NCBI RefSeq assembly: GCF_000614145.1
Contig: NZ_BAKK01000029.1
Location: forward strand, 1-58,702
Length of the DNA: 58,702 bases
Reading direction: 5' to 3'
Source: Bacteroides faecichinchillae JCM 17102
GTDB taxonomy: Bacteria > Bacteroidota > Bacteroidia > Bacteroidales > Bacteroidaceae
The position numbers and the translations under genes were made by a program. Shown here piece after piece: positions 38,325 to 47,457 of this stretch (positions are counted from its first letter, which is position 1; each line of letters begins with the position of its first letter). The notes below the pieces were generated by a model that was not told where the DNA came from, did no database searches, and saw only the letters and a list, made by a program, of their open reading frames with translations.

Positions 38325-38421
38325 AAAACTTTCTTTGCTAAAAAAGTTTCACATCCCTTTTTTATAACTTCTTTTAGTAGATTGATAAATAAATCTAAAA
38401 ATATATTCATACAACTCTAAT

Positions 38422-38453
38422 AAAAAAGCAGTAACTTCCCAGTTACCGCCTTC
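38422..38453 (-). terminator. Terminator of the SPOR-domain gene
   Basis: Minus-strand stem gcggtaact/agttactgc with a GGGA loop, then six T; 52 nt past the corrected SPOR stop at 38505. Confidence 0.7.
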
Positions 38454-38504
38454 TTATTCGGGAAACAATACACATTCCTCCCGATATATATTACCAAAAA
38501 GAAA

Positions 38505-38992
38505 TTAATTAATACGATATAACAACCAAGCGTCCTTAAAACGGCTCGGATATTTAGCTTTGATAGCATCACGTGCCTCAGCAGCAGAAGGTTTATCAGC
38601 GAATGAGCTTGCAACGACACGATACATAGCTTTTTCAGCATTGAATACAATTGTAGCTTTATACCTTGTGCATCTAACCAATCTCTCAACCCTTCAGCAT
38701 TTGCTTTCACGCTAAAGCTACCAACAATGACACTGAAATCTTTTAGCCCTTGATTACCAGAAATAACAGTAACCTTTTCCTGACGAACGCCGGAAGTATC
38801 CGTAGTCTTAGTTGTAGTAACAGGAGCAGTCACTACCGGAGTTACTTCTACCGGAGCCTCAACCTGAGGTTCAGCCAACTCTTGTTGTTTAGCTTTCTCA
38901 TAAGCTTTTTTATAGGCGCTTTCGCTAGATTTACAAGAGGCAAATGCCAATACTATGCATACCCCCATTCCTAATACGACCAATTTTTTCAT
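38505..38992 (-). CDS. SPOR-domain lipoprotein, frameshifted near 38663
   Basis: Merged product 162 aa. Lipobox FASC with Cys at residue 20, an Ala/Val/Pro/Thr-rich linker, then a SPOR domain (FSVIVGSFSVKANAEGLRDW...). SPOR domains bind denuded peptidoglycan at division sites. The uncorrected frame runs on to 38417 as nonsense; adding one T (ggtata for ggttata, about 38663) gives YKATIVFNAEKAMYRVVASS and an end DAWLLYRIN at 38505. Confidence 0.8.
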
Positions 38993-39120
38993 ACCTTTAT
39001 ACTCTGTTTTAATTAATAATTCAATGTTATCATCTATTTATATCTAGTTTCCGGCAACAAAATAATAGAAATTTTATCATCCGGCAAAAGAAATCCAACG
39101 AAAAAAACGTTTATTCCTCC

Positions 39121-39882
39121 TTACTTCTTATAAGAAATAGTTCCCGTTGCTTGATAAGTCGGCATCAAAAGCACTTCAGCGATTTGAATATGCGCAGGAG
39201 CCGACGCTGCAAAATAAACTGTTTCAGCAATATCATCTCCCGTCAAAGGGCGAATACCTCTATAAAAATTATCAGCAGCCTGCTTATCACCTCTATAACG
39301 TACTACTGTAAAATTCGTCTCCACCATACCCGGCTTTATATTCGTCACCCTTAGCGGAGTATCTACCAGATCAATCCGGAGACCATCCGAAAGTGCCTTC
39401 ACCGCTGCCTTGGTAGCACAGTAAACACTACCTCCCGGATATGCTGCATCACCGGCAATAGAACCGATATTAATAATGTGTCCACGTCCACGCTCAACCA
39501 TCCCCGGAACAACCAGACGTGTCATAGCCAACAAGGCTTTGATATTCGTATCAATCACAATATCCCATTCATCCAGATTTCCTTCAAATTCCTTATCCAC
39601 TCCAATTACCAATCCGGCATTGTTTACCAGCACATCAATAGATTTCCAATCCTCAGGCAGAGTTTCCAACGCATCAGTAGCCTGTTTTCGGTCACGTACA
39701 TCGAAAGGCAATATATAAACCCGAGTACCATTAGCAGCCTCCAATTCAGATTTCAATTTTTCAAGTTTCGACACAGTACGTGCATTCAAAATCAGATTCC
39801 ATCCTTGAGATGCAAATTTACGGGCACAACCTTCACCAATTCCACTACTTGCACCAGTAATAAAAACAATCTTAGTTTCCAT
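39121..39882 (-). CDS. SDR-family NADP-dependent oxidoreductase (YdfG-like)
   Basis: 253 aa from the ATG at 39882; the open frame to 39912 adds a non-conserved 10 residues. TGASSGIGEG nucleotide motif, NNAG, catalytic Ser in INIGSIAGD and YCATKAAVK. Closest in pattern to YdfG-type 3-hydroxy acid dehydrogenases, but the substrate is not certain. Monocistronic, divergent from the DEAD-box gene. Confidence 0.85.
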   Translation of the reverse strand: METKIVFITGASSGIGEGCARKFASQGWNLILNARTVSKLEKLKSELEAANGTRVYILPFDVRDRKQATDALETLPEDWKSIDVLVNNAGLVIGVDKEFEGNLDEWDIVIDTNIKALLAMTRLVVPGMVERGRGHIINIGSIAGDAAYPGGSVYCATKAAVKALSDGLRIDLVDTPLRVTNIKPGMVETNFTVVRYRGDKQAADNFYRGIRPLTGDDIAETVYFAASAPAHIQIAEVLLMPTYQATGTISYKK

Positions 39883-40004
39883 TATGTTTCGTTTTACAAT
39901 ATCAAAAGACAAAAGTACGCCTTAACATTCATTGGTTAGTCCCGATGTGTAGTTAAATAAGATTAAACCACTTCATAAAAAAATGAATACTTCTTACCAG
40001 ATCG

Positions 40005-40012
40005 TATCTTTG
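40005..40012 (+). promoter_or_regulatory. -7 box of the DEAD-box helicase gene
   Basis: TATCTTTG, 45 nt before the ATG at 40058. It lies inside the longer open frame from 39983 and so argues against that upstream start. Confidence 0.5.
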
Positions 40013-40057
40013 TACAATCATAATAACAGAGCCGCGAGGCTCATTCAACTATTTTAC

Positions 40058-41299
40058 ATGAATTTTGAAAATTTGAATTTAATAGAGCCACTTTTAAAAG
40101 CTCTGCAACAAGAGGGTTACACTGTCCCCACTCCCATCCAAGAACAGGCTATTCCAATTATACTTCGTGGAAAAGATTTATTAGGTTGCGCACAGACTGG
40201 TACAGGAAAGACAGCTGCCTTTTCCCTCCCAATTCTACAGAAATTGTATAAGACAGATCAGAAGAAAAATATCAAAGCCCTGATTTTAACTCCGACGCGT
40301 GAACTGGCTATTCAAATCGGTGAATGCTTCGAAGCCTATGGACGCTATACCGGGATAAAACATACTGTCATCTTCGGAGGGGTAAGCCAAAAGCCGCAAA
40401 CTGATGCCTTACGGGAAGGAGTACAAATATTAGTAGCCACCCCCGGGAGATTATTAGATCTAATAGATCAAAACTATATTTCTCTCAAATCGCTTGATTA
40501 TTTTGTGTTAGACGAAGCGGACCGTATGCTCGATATGGGATTCATCCACGACATAAAACGTATACTTAAACTACTTCCGGCTCAACGTCAAACCCTCTTT
40601 TTCTCCGCAACGATGCCTCCTGAAATAGAGAAATTGGCTAATTCCATGCTAACGAATCCGGAAAAAGTAGAGGTAACGCCTGCTTCTTCTACAGTAGATA
40701 CCATTTCTCAATCTATCTATTTCGTAGAAAAACAGCAGAAAAAAGACTTATTAATTCACCTGTTAAAGAATCCATCCATCGAATCCGTGCTTATTTTTAC
40801 TCGCACAAAATATGGTGCGGATAAATTAGCACGTACTCTAACAAAAGCCGGAATAGGAGCAGAAGCGATCCATGGTAATAAAACCCAGAATGCACGTCAG
40901 CGTGCACTTACCAATTTCAAAAATCACACTCTCCGAGCATTGATTGCTACAGACATAGCTGCCAGAGGGATCGATGTAGATTTACTATCCCATGTCATTA
41001 ACTATGAGCTCCCCAATATACCGGAAACTTATGTTCACCGCATCGGGCGTACAGGTCGTGCTGGAAACGAAGGAACAGCAATCTCTTTCTGTGAATCCGA
41101 AGAACTCCCCTATTTAAAAGATATTCAAAAATTAATCGGCAAGAACATTCCGGTTGTTAAAGATCATCTATTCATCACACAAGAGGGCATTAAAGCTCAG
41201 AACGAAAAGGCTGAAGAAATCAGAGTCAAAGCCAAAAAAAAAAAGCTTATCGTGGAAATCGAGCGAACGGAAATTACTGGAGGAGGAAAAAATGAATAA
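40058..41299 (+). CDS. DEAD-box RNA helicase
   Basis: 413 aa from the ATG at 40058 ([17 protein letters not shown], the Q-motif region). Motifs in order: [25 protein letters not shown], then [11 protein letters not shown] and [10 protein letters not shown]. Length and the short basic tail fit RhlE-type helicases, which remodel ribosomal or structured RNA. The start at 39983 is rejected because the promoter lies inside it. Confidence 0.93.
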   Translation: MNFENLNLIEPLLKALQQEGYTVPTPIQEQAIPIILRGKDLLGCAQTGTGKTAAFSLPILQKLYKTDQKKNIKALILTPTRELAIQIGECFEAYGRYTGIKHTVIFGGVSQKPQTDALREGVQILVATPGRLLDLIDQNYISLKSLDYFVLDEADRMLDMGFIHDIKRILKLLPAQRQTLFFSATMPPEIEKLANSMLTNPEKVEVTPASSTVDTISQSIYFVEKQQKKDLLIHLLKNPSIESVLIFTRTKYGADKLARTLTKAGIGAEAIHGNKTQNARQRALTNFKNHTLRALIATDIAARGIDVDLLSHVINYELPNIPETYVHRIGRTGRAGNEGTAISFCESEELPYLKDIQKLIGKNIPVVKDHLFITQEGIKAQNEKAEEIRVKAKKKKLIVEIERTEITGGGKNE

Positions 41300-41349
41300 A
41301 ATCTAATTAATTTTTTCATCATTCGAGAACAACTTACCGATAGAAATGT

Positions 41350-41357
41350 TATATTTG
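41350..41357 (+). promoter_or_regulatory. -7 box of the YtxH/holin-like cluster
   Basis: TATATTTG, 26 nt before the ATG at 41384, in the gap behind the helicase gene. Confidence 0.5.
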
Positions 41358-41383
41358 TGATATTTCATTTAAAATTTAAAGAT

Positions 41384-41593
41384 ATGAAAGGATTAAATGT
41401 ATTAGCAGCTTTTCTAGGTGGTGCAGCCGTAGGCGCAGCCCTTGGTATTTTGTTCGCTCCTGATAAAGGAGAAGACACTCGTCATAAAATTGCAGAAATT
41501 CTTCGTAAGAAAGGTATCAAGCTGAATCGTAGCGAGATGGAAAATCTCGTTGATGAGATAGCAGCTGAGATGAAAGGAGAAATAGCAGAATAA
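41384..41593 (+). CDS. YtxH-domain envelope protein
   Basis: 69 aa from the ATG at 41384. One Gly/Ala-rich membrane helix (LAAFLGGAAVGAALGILFAPDKG) followed by a charged amphipathic part, the YtxH pattern of stress-related small membrane proteins. Heads a three-gene cluster with the holin-like protein and an 85-aa protein. The open frame from 41357 overlaps the promoter and is not used. Confidence 0.8.
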   Translation: MKGLNVLAAFLGGAAVGAALGILFAPDKGEDTRHKIAEILRKKGIKLNRSEMENLVDEIAAEMKGEIAE

Positions 41594-41621
41594 AGTAACA
41601 AAGGACTAAAACAGAGCGATC

Positions 41622-41984
41622 ATGTTTGCAGACGATAAAAGTATTGAGAATTTTCAACAATTGTTTTTCGAGTTTAAGAAATATCTGGAACTTCAAAAAG
41701 AATACACTAAATTAGAGATTACCGAGAAGTTAGCTATACTTCTTTCCACCTTAATTATGGTTTTAGTGCTTATTATCCTTGCCATGGTGGCTCTGTTTTA
41801 CCTGCTTTTTGCATTAGCTTATATCCTGGAGCCTATAGTCGGTGGCTTAATGATAAGCTTTTCCATCATAGCAGGTATAAACATCCTACTCATCATCGCT
41901 GTCATCATTTTCCGCAAGCGACTCATTATTTCTCCAATGGTGAACTTCCTTGCCGGTTTAATTTTAACCGATTCAAATAAATAA
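41622..41984 (+). CDS. Phage-holin-3_6-like membrane protein
   Basis: 120 aa with two strong helices (about 48-72 and 78-102) and a charged N-terminus, as in the PF07332-type holin-superfamily proteins found with YtxH genes in Bacteroidota. No lysin or phage genes are near, so phage lysis is unlikely; an envelope stress role is inferred. 28 nt after YtxH, 3 nt before the next gene. Confidence 0.75.
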   Translation: MFADDKSIENFQQLFFEFKKYLELQKEYTKLEITEKLAILLSTLIMVLVLIILAMVALFYLLFALAYILEPIVGGLMISFSIIAGINILLIIAVIIFRKRLIISPMVNFLAGLILTDSNK

Positions 41985-41987
41985 GTT

Positions 41988-42244
41988 ATGAGCACGCAAA
42001 TCACTCCCAAACTAACTTTAGAAAACATAGCCCAACGCAAAAAAAAGTTACAAGGTGAAATCCAAGTTCAGAAGAAGGCAATGACAGCCACTGTAGCAAT
42101 ATATTTTCTCCTCTCCCACCGGCGAATAATAAGACAAACGCAATCATGCGCTCATTCAATACAGGAATGGCAGTATTCGATGGTGTAATGCTGGGAATAA
42201 AACTCATGCGGAAGATACGGAAATATTTTAGAAATCTGAAGTAA
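41988..42244 (+). CDS. Conserved hypothetical protein of 85 aa, frameshifted near 42092
   Basis: Starts MSTQITPKLTLENIAQRKKK with a basic helical N-terminus. One lost A (gcaata for gcaaata, about 42092) splits it; restored, it goes on as NIFSPLPPANNKTNAIMRSF, then MAVFDGVMLGIKLMRKIRKY and ends at 42244. Third gene of the YtxH/holin cluster, where a protein of this size and position is usual. Function unknown. Confidence 0.7.
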
Positions 42245-42251
42245 AAAATAG

Positions 42252-42275
42252 GCGGAAAAAAATCATTCCCGCCTA
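42252..42275 (+). terminator. Short hairpin after the YtxH cluster
   Basis: ggcgg and cccgcc arms around an A-rich loop, 8 nt past the corrected stop at 42244; weak T-run, so only a probable terminator. Confidence 0.4.
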
Positions 42276-42311
42276 CTACCTCTATTTAATAATCGACTTA
42301 GTAACTACTTA

Positions 42312-42404
42312 TCACAATATTGCCGTTTGCACTCCAAGCACTCCGGCAATGGCACCGGCAACAGCAATAATTACTTTTAATACCACACTCCACGTTTTCT
42401 TCAT
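42312..42404 (-). CDS. Smalltalk protein (30 aa)
   Basis: MKKTWSVVLKVIIAVAGAIA and a short GVLG.QT tail: the basic start plus single hydrophobic helix of the Bacteroides small proteins annotated as smalltalk. It lies 40 nt after the HU-like gene on the same strand, the usual place. Function is unknown. Confidence 0.75.
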   Translation of the reverse strand: MKKTWSVVLKVIIAVAGAIAGVLGVQTAIL

Positions 42405-42444
42405 AGATTTTTTCTATTTTTAATTCAACAATTCATTTTACAGC

Positions 42445-42966
42445 TTACAATGTGGGATCCGGTGATTCTCCACTGTTATCACCGTCACCTTTGTCATCTC
42501 CACCTTCACCTCCATCAGGATTTTCCGGTGTCACAATCGCATTGATTTTCTTCAGATAATCATCCAAACTAATCAAGTCAAGTTTCTCATCCGCACGACT
42601 AGCTGTTTTTGTGATCCGTAATTCTTTATTTGCTTGGAAGAAAATACGCACACTCTCTACACTATTGGCAGTAATATCTTTCGCCAAATCTGCACCTTTC
42701 GAACGAGCTGTCAGCATAAACACTCCTAAACCTTCGATATTTACCGACTTACCTTCCAGCAACTGTTCTTTCAATTTATCCACAAAGTTCTGAATAACAC
42801 TTTTGATATCACCAACTGAAAGCGAAGAACGATCCTGCATCTTCTGTGCAAGATATTTCAAATTAACAGTCTGACCTAAAGTAACCAAATGTGGATAAAA
42901 TCTCTTAGGAGAATTAGGAATACGCGGATCCGATGGTCGCGTAACGATTTTGTAAATTACACTCAT
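42445..42966 (-). CDS. HU-family (HU-HIG-like) DNA-binding protein
   Basis: 173 aa. The central part (about 30-125; SLSVGDIKSVIQNFVDKLKE, EGKSVNIEGLGVFMLTARSK) has the HU fold in the divergent form common in Bacteroidota, with an acidic Gly/Asp-rich tail (GGEGGDDKGDGDNSGESPDP). Thought to bind or bend DNA; targets unknown. Genes of this type often border capsule loci, as here. The smalltalk gene follows. Confidence 0.85.
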   Translation of the reverse strand: MSVIYKIVTRPSDPRIPNSPKRFYPHLVTLGQTVNLKYLAQKMQDRSSLSVGDIKSVIQNFVDKLKEQLLEGKSVNIEGLGVFMLTARSKGADLAKDITANSVESVRIFFQANKELRITKTASRADEKLDLISLDDYLKKINAIVTPENPDGGEGGDDKGDGDNSGESPDPTL

Positions 42967-43056
42967 AATACGTTTTTTAAAAGATTTAAATTCAAGTTAT
43001 TTTTTCACGTTTCGTTGATCAACAATGCAAAGGTGAAGTTTTTATCTTGAATGGGC

Positions 43057-43088
43057 AATAAAAAAAGCCCCGCAAGGAGCCTTTTTTT
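43057..43088 (-). terminator. Terminator at the 3' end of the capsule locus
   Basis: A GC stem around a gcaa loop flanked by A7 and T7 at about 43060-43088, 66 nt past the wbuC-like stop; its symmetric A/T arms allow use from both strands. Confidence 0.65.
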
Positions 43089-43153
43089 AAATATCATTTA
43101 TAATACACTAAATATCAGCGTCTTCTAATACAAGTGTAAATAAACCAAGTAAA

Positions 43154-43486
43154 CTAATACAATATATCTTCCGGTTGGAATGGAATATAAGGTCCGTCTT
43201 TTACTTCAAAAACTACTGAACCCTGCTCTAATACCTCTAATGTGTGCCATTGTCCGATAGGGACATGAACACCATAATTCCCATTCAAAGGATCTAATAA
43301 AAACGATTCCGTTTCAGCTCCTATCTCATTGTAGAACATCACACGAATTTTTCCTCGAAGAAGAATATAAGTCTCTGCTGTATTACAATGACGGTGAATA
43401 GGAAGTACAGTCCCTATTTCTAATGCATTCAATAAACGTTGAGCTTTAGCATCAAGAGAATCATGAAGATTAAAATTCATTCTCAA
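43154..43486 (-). CDS. wbuC: WbuC-family cupin
   Basis: 110 aa from the first ATG (43486). Contains RLLNALEIGTVLPIHRHCNT, with metal-binding His, and GVHVPIGQWHTLEVLEQGS, typical of WbuC. WbuC proteins sit at the ends of O-antigen and capsule loci; activity not established to my knowledge. Family members start about 20 residues earlier (LLDEVSEKAKASEQLRMNFN is readable upstream to 43540), but no ATG lies there, so the N-terminus is truncated or mis-sequenced. Last gene of the locus. Confidence 0.8.
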   Translation of the reverse strand: MRMNFNLHDSLDAKAQRLLNALEIGTVLPIHRHCNTAETYILLRGKIRVMFYNEIGAETESFLLDPLNGNYGVHVPIGQWHTLEVLEQGSVVFEVKDGPYIPFQPEDILY

Positions 43487-43761
43487 CTGTTCGCTTGCTT
43501 TTGCCTTCTCTGAAACCTCATCTAATAAGCTAGTAAGCTACCAATACTATATAACTCTCAGTAATAGAAAGTCACGAATACCTATTTCCCCAAAAAATCA
43601 TTTGATTGAATTTTCAACTTTATGCAATGACCAGTTCCATCATAGGACGGGCAACATAGTTGCAGGGTATAAAAGGCTCATCAACCTTATCTCCATTCAA
43701 ATTCTAGTAAAAATGTCTTCGATATAATCACCCCATATCCCTTTCAATAATCCACGAAACG
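43487..43761 (-). pseudogene. Unassigned coding remnant between the aminotransferase and wbuC
   Basis: Minus-strand pieces read MTFRGLLKGIWGDYIEDIFT in one frame, then NGDKVDEPFIPCNYVARPMM in another, then stop. The flow from one to the next suggests a decayed or mis-sequenced gene end. I do not recognise the family; it could be a leftover from exchange of locus genes. Confidence 0.35.
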
Positions 43762-45047
43762 TCATTTAACGATAGCCTCTCTGATGCAATCCACGATATA
43801 GCGGACATCATCGTCGCTCACGTATGGACCAGCAGGCAGGCAGAATCCAACCTTAAAGATTTCTTCTGACACGCCATTTGTGTAAGCTACTGCATCCGCA
43901 TATATTGGCTGCTTGTGCATAGGCTTCCATACAGGACGGCACTCCACTTTTTTGCCAAGCATAAACACGCGTAGAGCCTCTACATTCTCATTAGGCTGAC
44001 AATCAGTTACGGCATTATCAACGGCTTGATGACACCTGCGGCACCACCTACGGCTGTCTGAATGACTTCCTTGTAGGCATTCTCCTGCCCCTTAATCTTC
44101 ACATCTGCATCGAGGGTGGCTGCACAAAGCCAGAAGTTAGCATCATAACGAGGGTCTGCAGGTTGCTTGTGAATGTGTACTTCAGGAACATCCTTCAATA
44201 AATCTTCATAAAGAGATTGCACATGCTTGTGGTGGGCGATATGAGCATCGAGGACAGTCATCTGCCCCCGGCCAATGCCTGCACATACATTACTCATGCG
44301 ATAGTTATAACCAATCTCGGTATGCTGATAATATGGATATGCATCACGAGCCTGCGTAGCGTGCCACATTACGTTATTGGCATCCTCTTTCTTTTGGCAG
44401 ATGAGGGCACCACCACCAGAAGTTGTGATCATCTTGTTACCGTTGAAACTCAGCACACCAAAACGACCAAATGTACCGAGCACCTGACCATTGAAACGAG
44501 ACCCCATACCTTCGGCAGCATCCTCAATCACAGGAATCCCGTACTTGTTAGCAATAGCCATGATACGCTCACAGTCGTATGGCATACCATAAAGGGCTAC
44601 AGGAATAATGGCTTTTGGATATTCGCCCGTCTTCTCCTTACGATCAAGAATAGCCTTTTCAAGGAGTTCTGGATCCATATTCCATGTATCACGTTCAGAG
44701 TCGATAAACACAGGTTTTGCACCAAGATAGGTGATAGGGTGAGAAGATGCACAGAAAGTGAAACTCTGAACACAAACTTCGTGGTCATGTTGAACACCAC
44801 ATGCAATAAGTGCGAGGTGTAGAGCTGCAGTACCAGCACTCAAACACACCACCTTGCGGTCGAGCTTCGAGCCATCTGAGTTTGCATTCGCGAAATCCGC
44901 CAAATTCTGTTCAAAGGCATTCACATTCGGTCCCATCGGCACTACCCAATTGGTATCGAAAGCCTCTTTCACGTATTTTTGTTCATAACCCTCTTCGCTC
45001 ATATGAGCAAGGCAAAGATAAATTGTCTTTCTTTCTTCAGTTAGCAT
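43762..45047 (-). CDS. DegT/DnrJ/EryC1-type PLP aminotransferase, frameshifted near 44023
   Basis: Merged product about 428 aa. PLP site features: SAGTAALHLAL, DAAEGMGSRF with the Asp that binds PLP, and the Schiff-base Lys in SFNGNKMITTSGGG. Sequence is nearest to the PglE/EpsN group that makes UDP-4-amino-4,6-dideoxy sugars. One lost base (atcaagccg for atcaaggccg or atcaaagccg) separates GGAAGVIK from AVDNAVTDCQPNENVEALRV; the C-terminus KKVECRPVWKPMHKQPIYAD is then in frame. With the PglC-like transferase next to it, it probably makes the amino sugar of the first residue; it could instead aminate an aldehyde made by LuxC. Confidence 0.88.
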
Positions 45048-45145
45048 AACTAAAATTCTTTATTGTTTCTAATCCAATCTTCACAGCAGGCAGCAGATTC
45101 GATCCACAACATCACGCTCTATGCCCACTTATGTTTTTTGCATAA

Positions 45146-45793
45146 CTAAGTAATATTTTTAGCCTCCAGTTCCTTCGGTACCTCAAAGTTCTTCTTACCC
45201 AAAATCGTCAATAAAATAAGCCATGAAGTTTTCAGAATCAGGTAATTGTCGTAAAAGAAGCTCTTATGATCCACATAATACAACTCCAATTTCAGTTTCT
45301 GTGGAATGAACTCCTTCTCGTACAAATCCGAATCTTCATACTTCTCCCCATGGGTGTAGTCATACAGACTTGCAGGACTTGTCAGCCCCGGCTTTACGTC
45401 CAATATATGCTTATACTCACCAACATAGTAGTTGGCAGCATTTGCCTCATCCTCAGGGCGAGGACCCACAATGCTCATATCGCCAAAGAGGATGTTGAAT
45501 GCTTGTGGCATCTCGTCAATCTTCGTAGCACGAATAAACTTGCCGAATGGAAAAACTCGGTCATCGTTCAGAAGAGTGGTCAATCTCACCTTACCACTGT
45601 CCACACGCATCGAGCGGAACTTATAGCAAGTAAAAATCTTTCCATGCAATCCCACACGACGAGCCTTGTAGATAGCAGGCCCCGGACTCACAATATGAAT
45701 TGTTATCCACGTGATCATATATACCCACAAGAATACTGTAATAAACAACACCGCAAACAAGATCTCGTAACATCTTATCAAGAACTTCCCCAT
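45146..45793 (-). CDS. Initiating sugar-phosphate transferase (PglC/WcaJ-type)
   Basis: 215 aa with one N-terminal membrane helix (about 8-33) and the monotopic transferase core: CYKFRSMRVDSG, ATKIDEMPQAFNILFGDMSIVGPRPE with the Asp-Glu pair, KPGLTSPASLY. It moves a sugar-1-phosphate onto undecaprenyl phosphate and so starts the repeat unit. The small, single-helix form is like PglC. 3 nt before it ends the PIG-L gene. Confidence 0.92.
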   Translation of the reverse strand: MGKFLIRCYEILFAVLFITVFLWVYMITWITIHIVSPGPAIYKARRVGLHGKIFTCYKFRSMRVDSGKVRLTTLLNDDRVFPFGKFIRATKIDEMPQAFNILFGDMSIVGPRPEDEANAANYYVGEYKHILDVKPGLTSPASLYDYTHGEKYEDSDLYEKEFIPQKLKLELYYVDHKSFFYDNYLILKTSWLILLTILGKKNFEVPKELEAKNIT

Positions 45794-45796
45794 CGT

Positions 45797-46477
45797 TTAA
45801 CACAGTTTTCTCAGTAATACAAACGTCTCCGTAGGGCCTTGCCCCACCTCTAAACCACGAGCCACATCCACTTCCTTCAAGTGCAATATACTACGTGGAT
45901 GAGGATATTCGCGAAGCTCAGTAGCATACTCTGCAAAGGCAGCATACTTCTGCTTAGACTCGGCCGAAATATCCACAAACACATTCGGCATAAACATCGT
46001 ATCAGCCTTGTAAGGAGTCCATTCTGTGGACGAAGGCACGCGATAGCAATACAGTTCCTTCACCACCTGCCCCATCACCGGACGAACAGCCACCAACGTA
46101 GATTTATACACATTCTGATGATCCATATTCACATCGCCCCAAAAGTGCGTAAACACCGTATCTGGTTCCAATTTACGCACCAGTTGCTCTATTACTTTAT
46201 TTATATTAATATGCGGTGTACAGTCCAGTTTCATATCCGGCTGTTCACCATAGTATACATTCTTCACACCCAGCTTCTGAGCACACGCCCAAGTCTCCTT
46301 CTTTTTATCCTCAATAATTTTCTTGAGATCCAACGAATCGCGATACTGCGACGAACTACCATCCGTCACAATCAGCACATTCACCTCACAGCCACCTTTT
46401 ACTAGTTTGGCTATTGTTCCGCCCATGCCAAGCACTTCATCGTCTGGATGAGCTGCTATTACAAGTACTTTTTTCAT
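45797..46477 (-). CDS. PIG-L/LmbE-family deacetylase
   Basis: 226 aa. Zinc and catalytic motif AAHPDDEVLGMGG at the start (residues 8-20) and HFWGDVNMDHQNV (about 111-123) for the third His. Removes N-acetyl groups from sugars. In this locus it could bare an amine that one of the FemAB/GNAT-type proteins then acylates; this pairing is inference. Confidence 0.9.
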   Translation of the reverse strand: MKKVLVIAAHPDDEVLGMGGTIAKLVKGGCEVNVLIVTDGSSSQYRDSLDLKKIIEDKKKETWACAQKLGVKNVYYGEQPDMKLDCTPHININKVIEQLVRKLEPDTVFTHFWGDVNMDHQNVYKSTLVAVRPVMGQVVKELYCYRVPSSTEWTPYKADTMFMPNVFVDISAESKQKYAAFAEYATELREYPHPRSILHLKEVDVARGLEVGQGPTETFVLLRKLC

Positions 46478-46482
46478 TATCT

Positions 46483-47451
46483 CTACAATAAATCGTACGA
46501 CGATAAATTCACGTCCCAGTTATTAATATTGAATACATCATCCGCAGAAACCTCTTTTCGATCGAGAATCTGCGCCACAAAGTTGAAATTCTTTGGCGCA
46601 TACTTCAACGGAATTTTAATCATAGATATCGGATTGAAACTCAACTCGCCCACATAGAGGAAAATACCTACGTTGTTCTTTTCTGCATCAAACATTTTCC
46701 TTACCGCCCGATTAAAATTCTTAGCTGACAACGGATATACATCCATCAAGAACGCGGCCTTCACACCATCAAAGTCTGTGCATTTCCAAGAACAGGTAAA
46801 GTCCTTCTCTTCCACAAGCTTATATTCCTCCGGATTAAACCATTTGTATCGAGTATCATTAAAAGAACTTCTATCTCTGTGGATCAAGGTCTCTGAATGC
46901 TGGCTTCTCCCATCAAACTTCGAAAGCCATAGCATCATCACACAGAACAACTTAGAGAAAATATTCAAACGTGTTAAAGCAGGTTTTGCATCACCCACCT
47001 TGTAAGGAAGAATATATGTATGCAGTTTACCCACTTCCTTCATGCGAAGCACTCTTAAATTGAGTAGATACGACAAATCATTAGGGAAAGCAAAGATACA
47101 TTTCACACCATTGGCTTTCGAATACTTCAAGCTCTCTCCACAAAGCCCCATCACATTCTTAAAGTCATTGCGATGATCCTTGCGAATCATAAAGTCGGCA
47201 CCAAAAGAGAACAGCATATTCTGCCCCTTATAAAAATACTTAAAAGGCACGACAACATACTGCCCCACAATTTCGTCTTCATCTGTTGTCAGCAAAGTAT
47301 GGAAAGAATAACCCAAACAGGTATTCAAATACTGACTATCAAAATCCAGCAATGGCTTTACATGACCTTCAAACACCTCTGCATAACAAGTGCAGATTTC
47401 TTCTTTCTCCAGAACCGAAAGTTCTGTAGTTTTCTTATTTACAAACCGCAT
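46483..47451 (-). CDS. GNAT-fold acyltransferase-like protein
   Basis: 322 aa. N-terminal GNAT-like part (about 1-130; IVGQYVVVPFKYFYKGQNML, then KDHRNDFKNVMGLCGESLKY) and a second domain with KYAPKNFNFVAQILD near the end. Such proteins transfer acyl or aminoacyl groups. It sits directly after luxC (6 nt) and before PIG-L (5 nt), so it is a good candidate to use the product of the lux-like module. Confidence 0.65.
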   Translation of the reverse strand: MRFVNKKTTELSVLEKEEICTCYAEVFEGHVKPLLDFDSQYLNTCLGYSFHTLLTTDEDEIVGQYVVVPFKYFYKGQNMLFSFGADFMIRKDHRNDFKNVMGLCGESLKYSKANGVKCIFAFPNDLSYLLNLRVLRMKEVGKLHTYILPYKVGDAKPALTRLNIFSKLFCVMMLWLSKFDGRSQHSETLIHRDRSSFNDTRYKWFNPEEYKLVEEKDFTCSWKCTDFDGVKAAFLMDVYPLSAKNFNRAVRKMFDAEKNNVGIFLYVGELSFNPISMIKIPLKYAPKNFNFVAQILDRKEVSADDVFNINNWDVNLSSYDLL

Positions 47452-47457
47452 GATGTC

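Noticed and set aside
41622..41984. Prophage, because of a holin-like gene
   Set aside because: No lysin, structural or replication genes are near; the YtxH-holin-85-aa set is a common chromosomal cluster in Bacteroidota.
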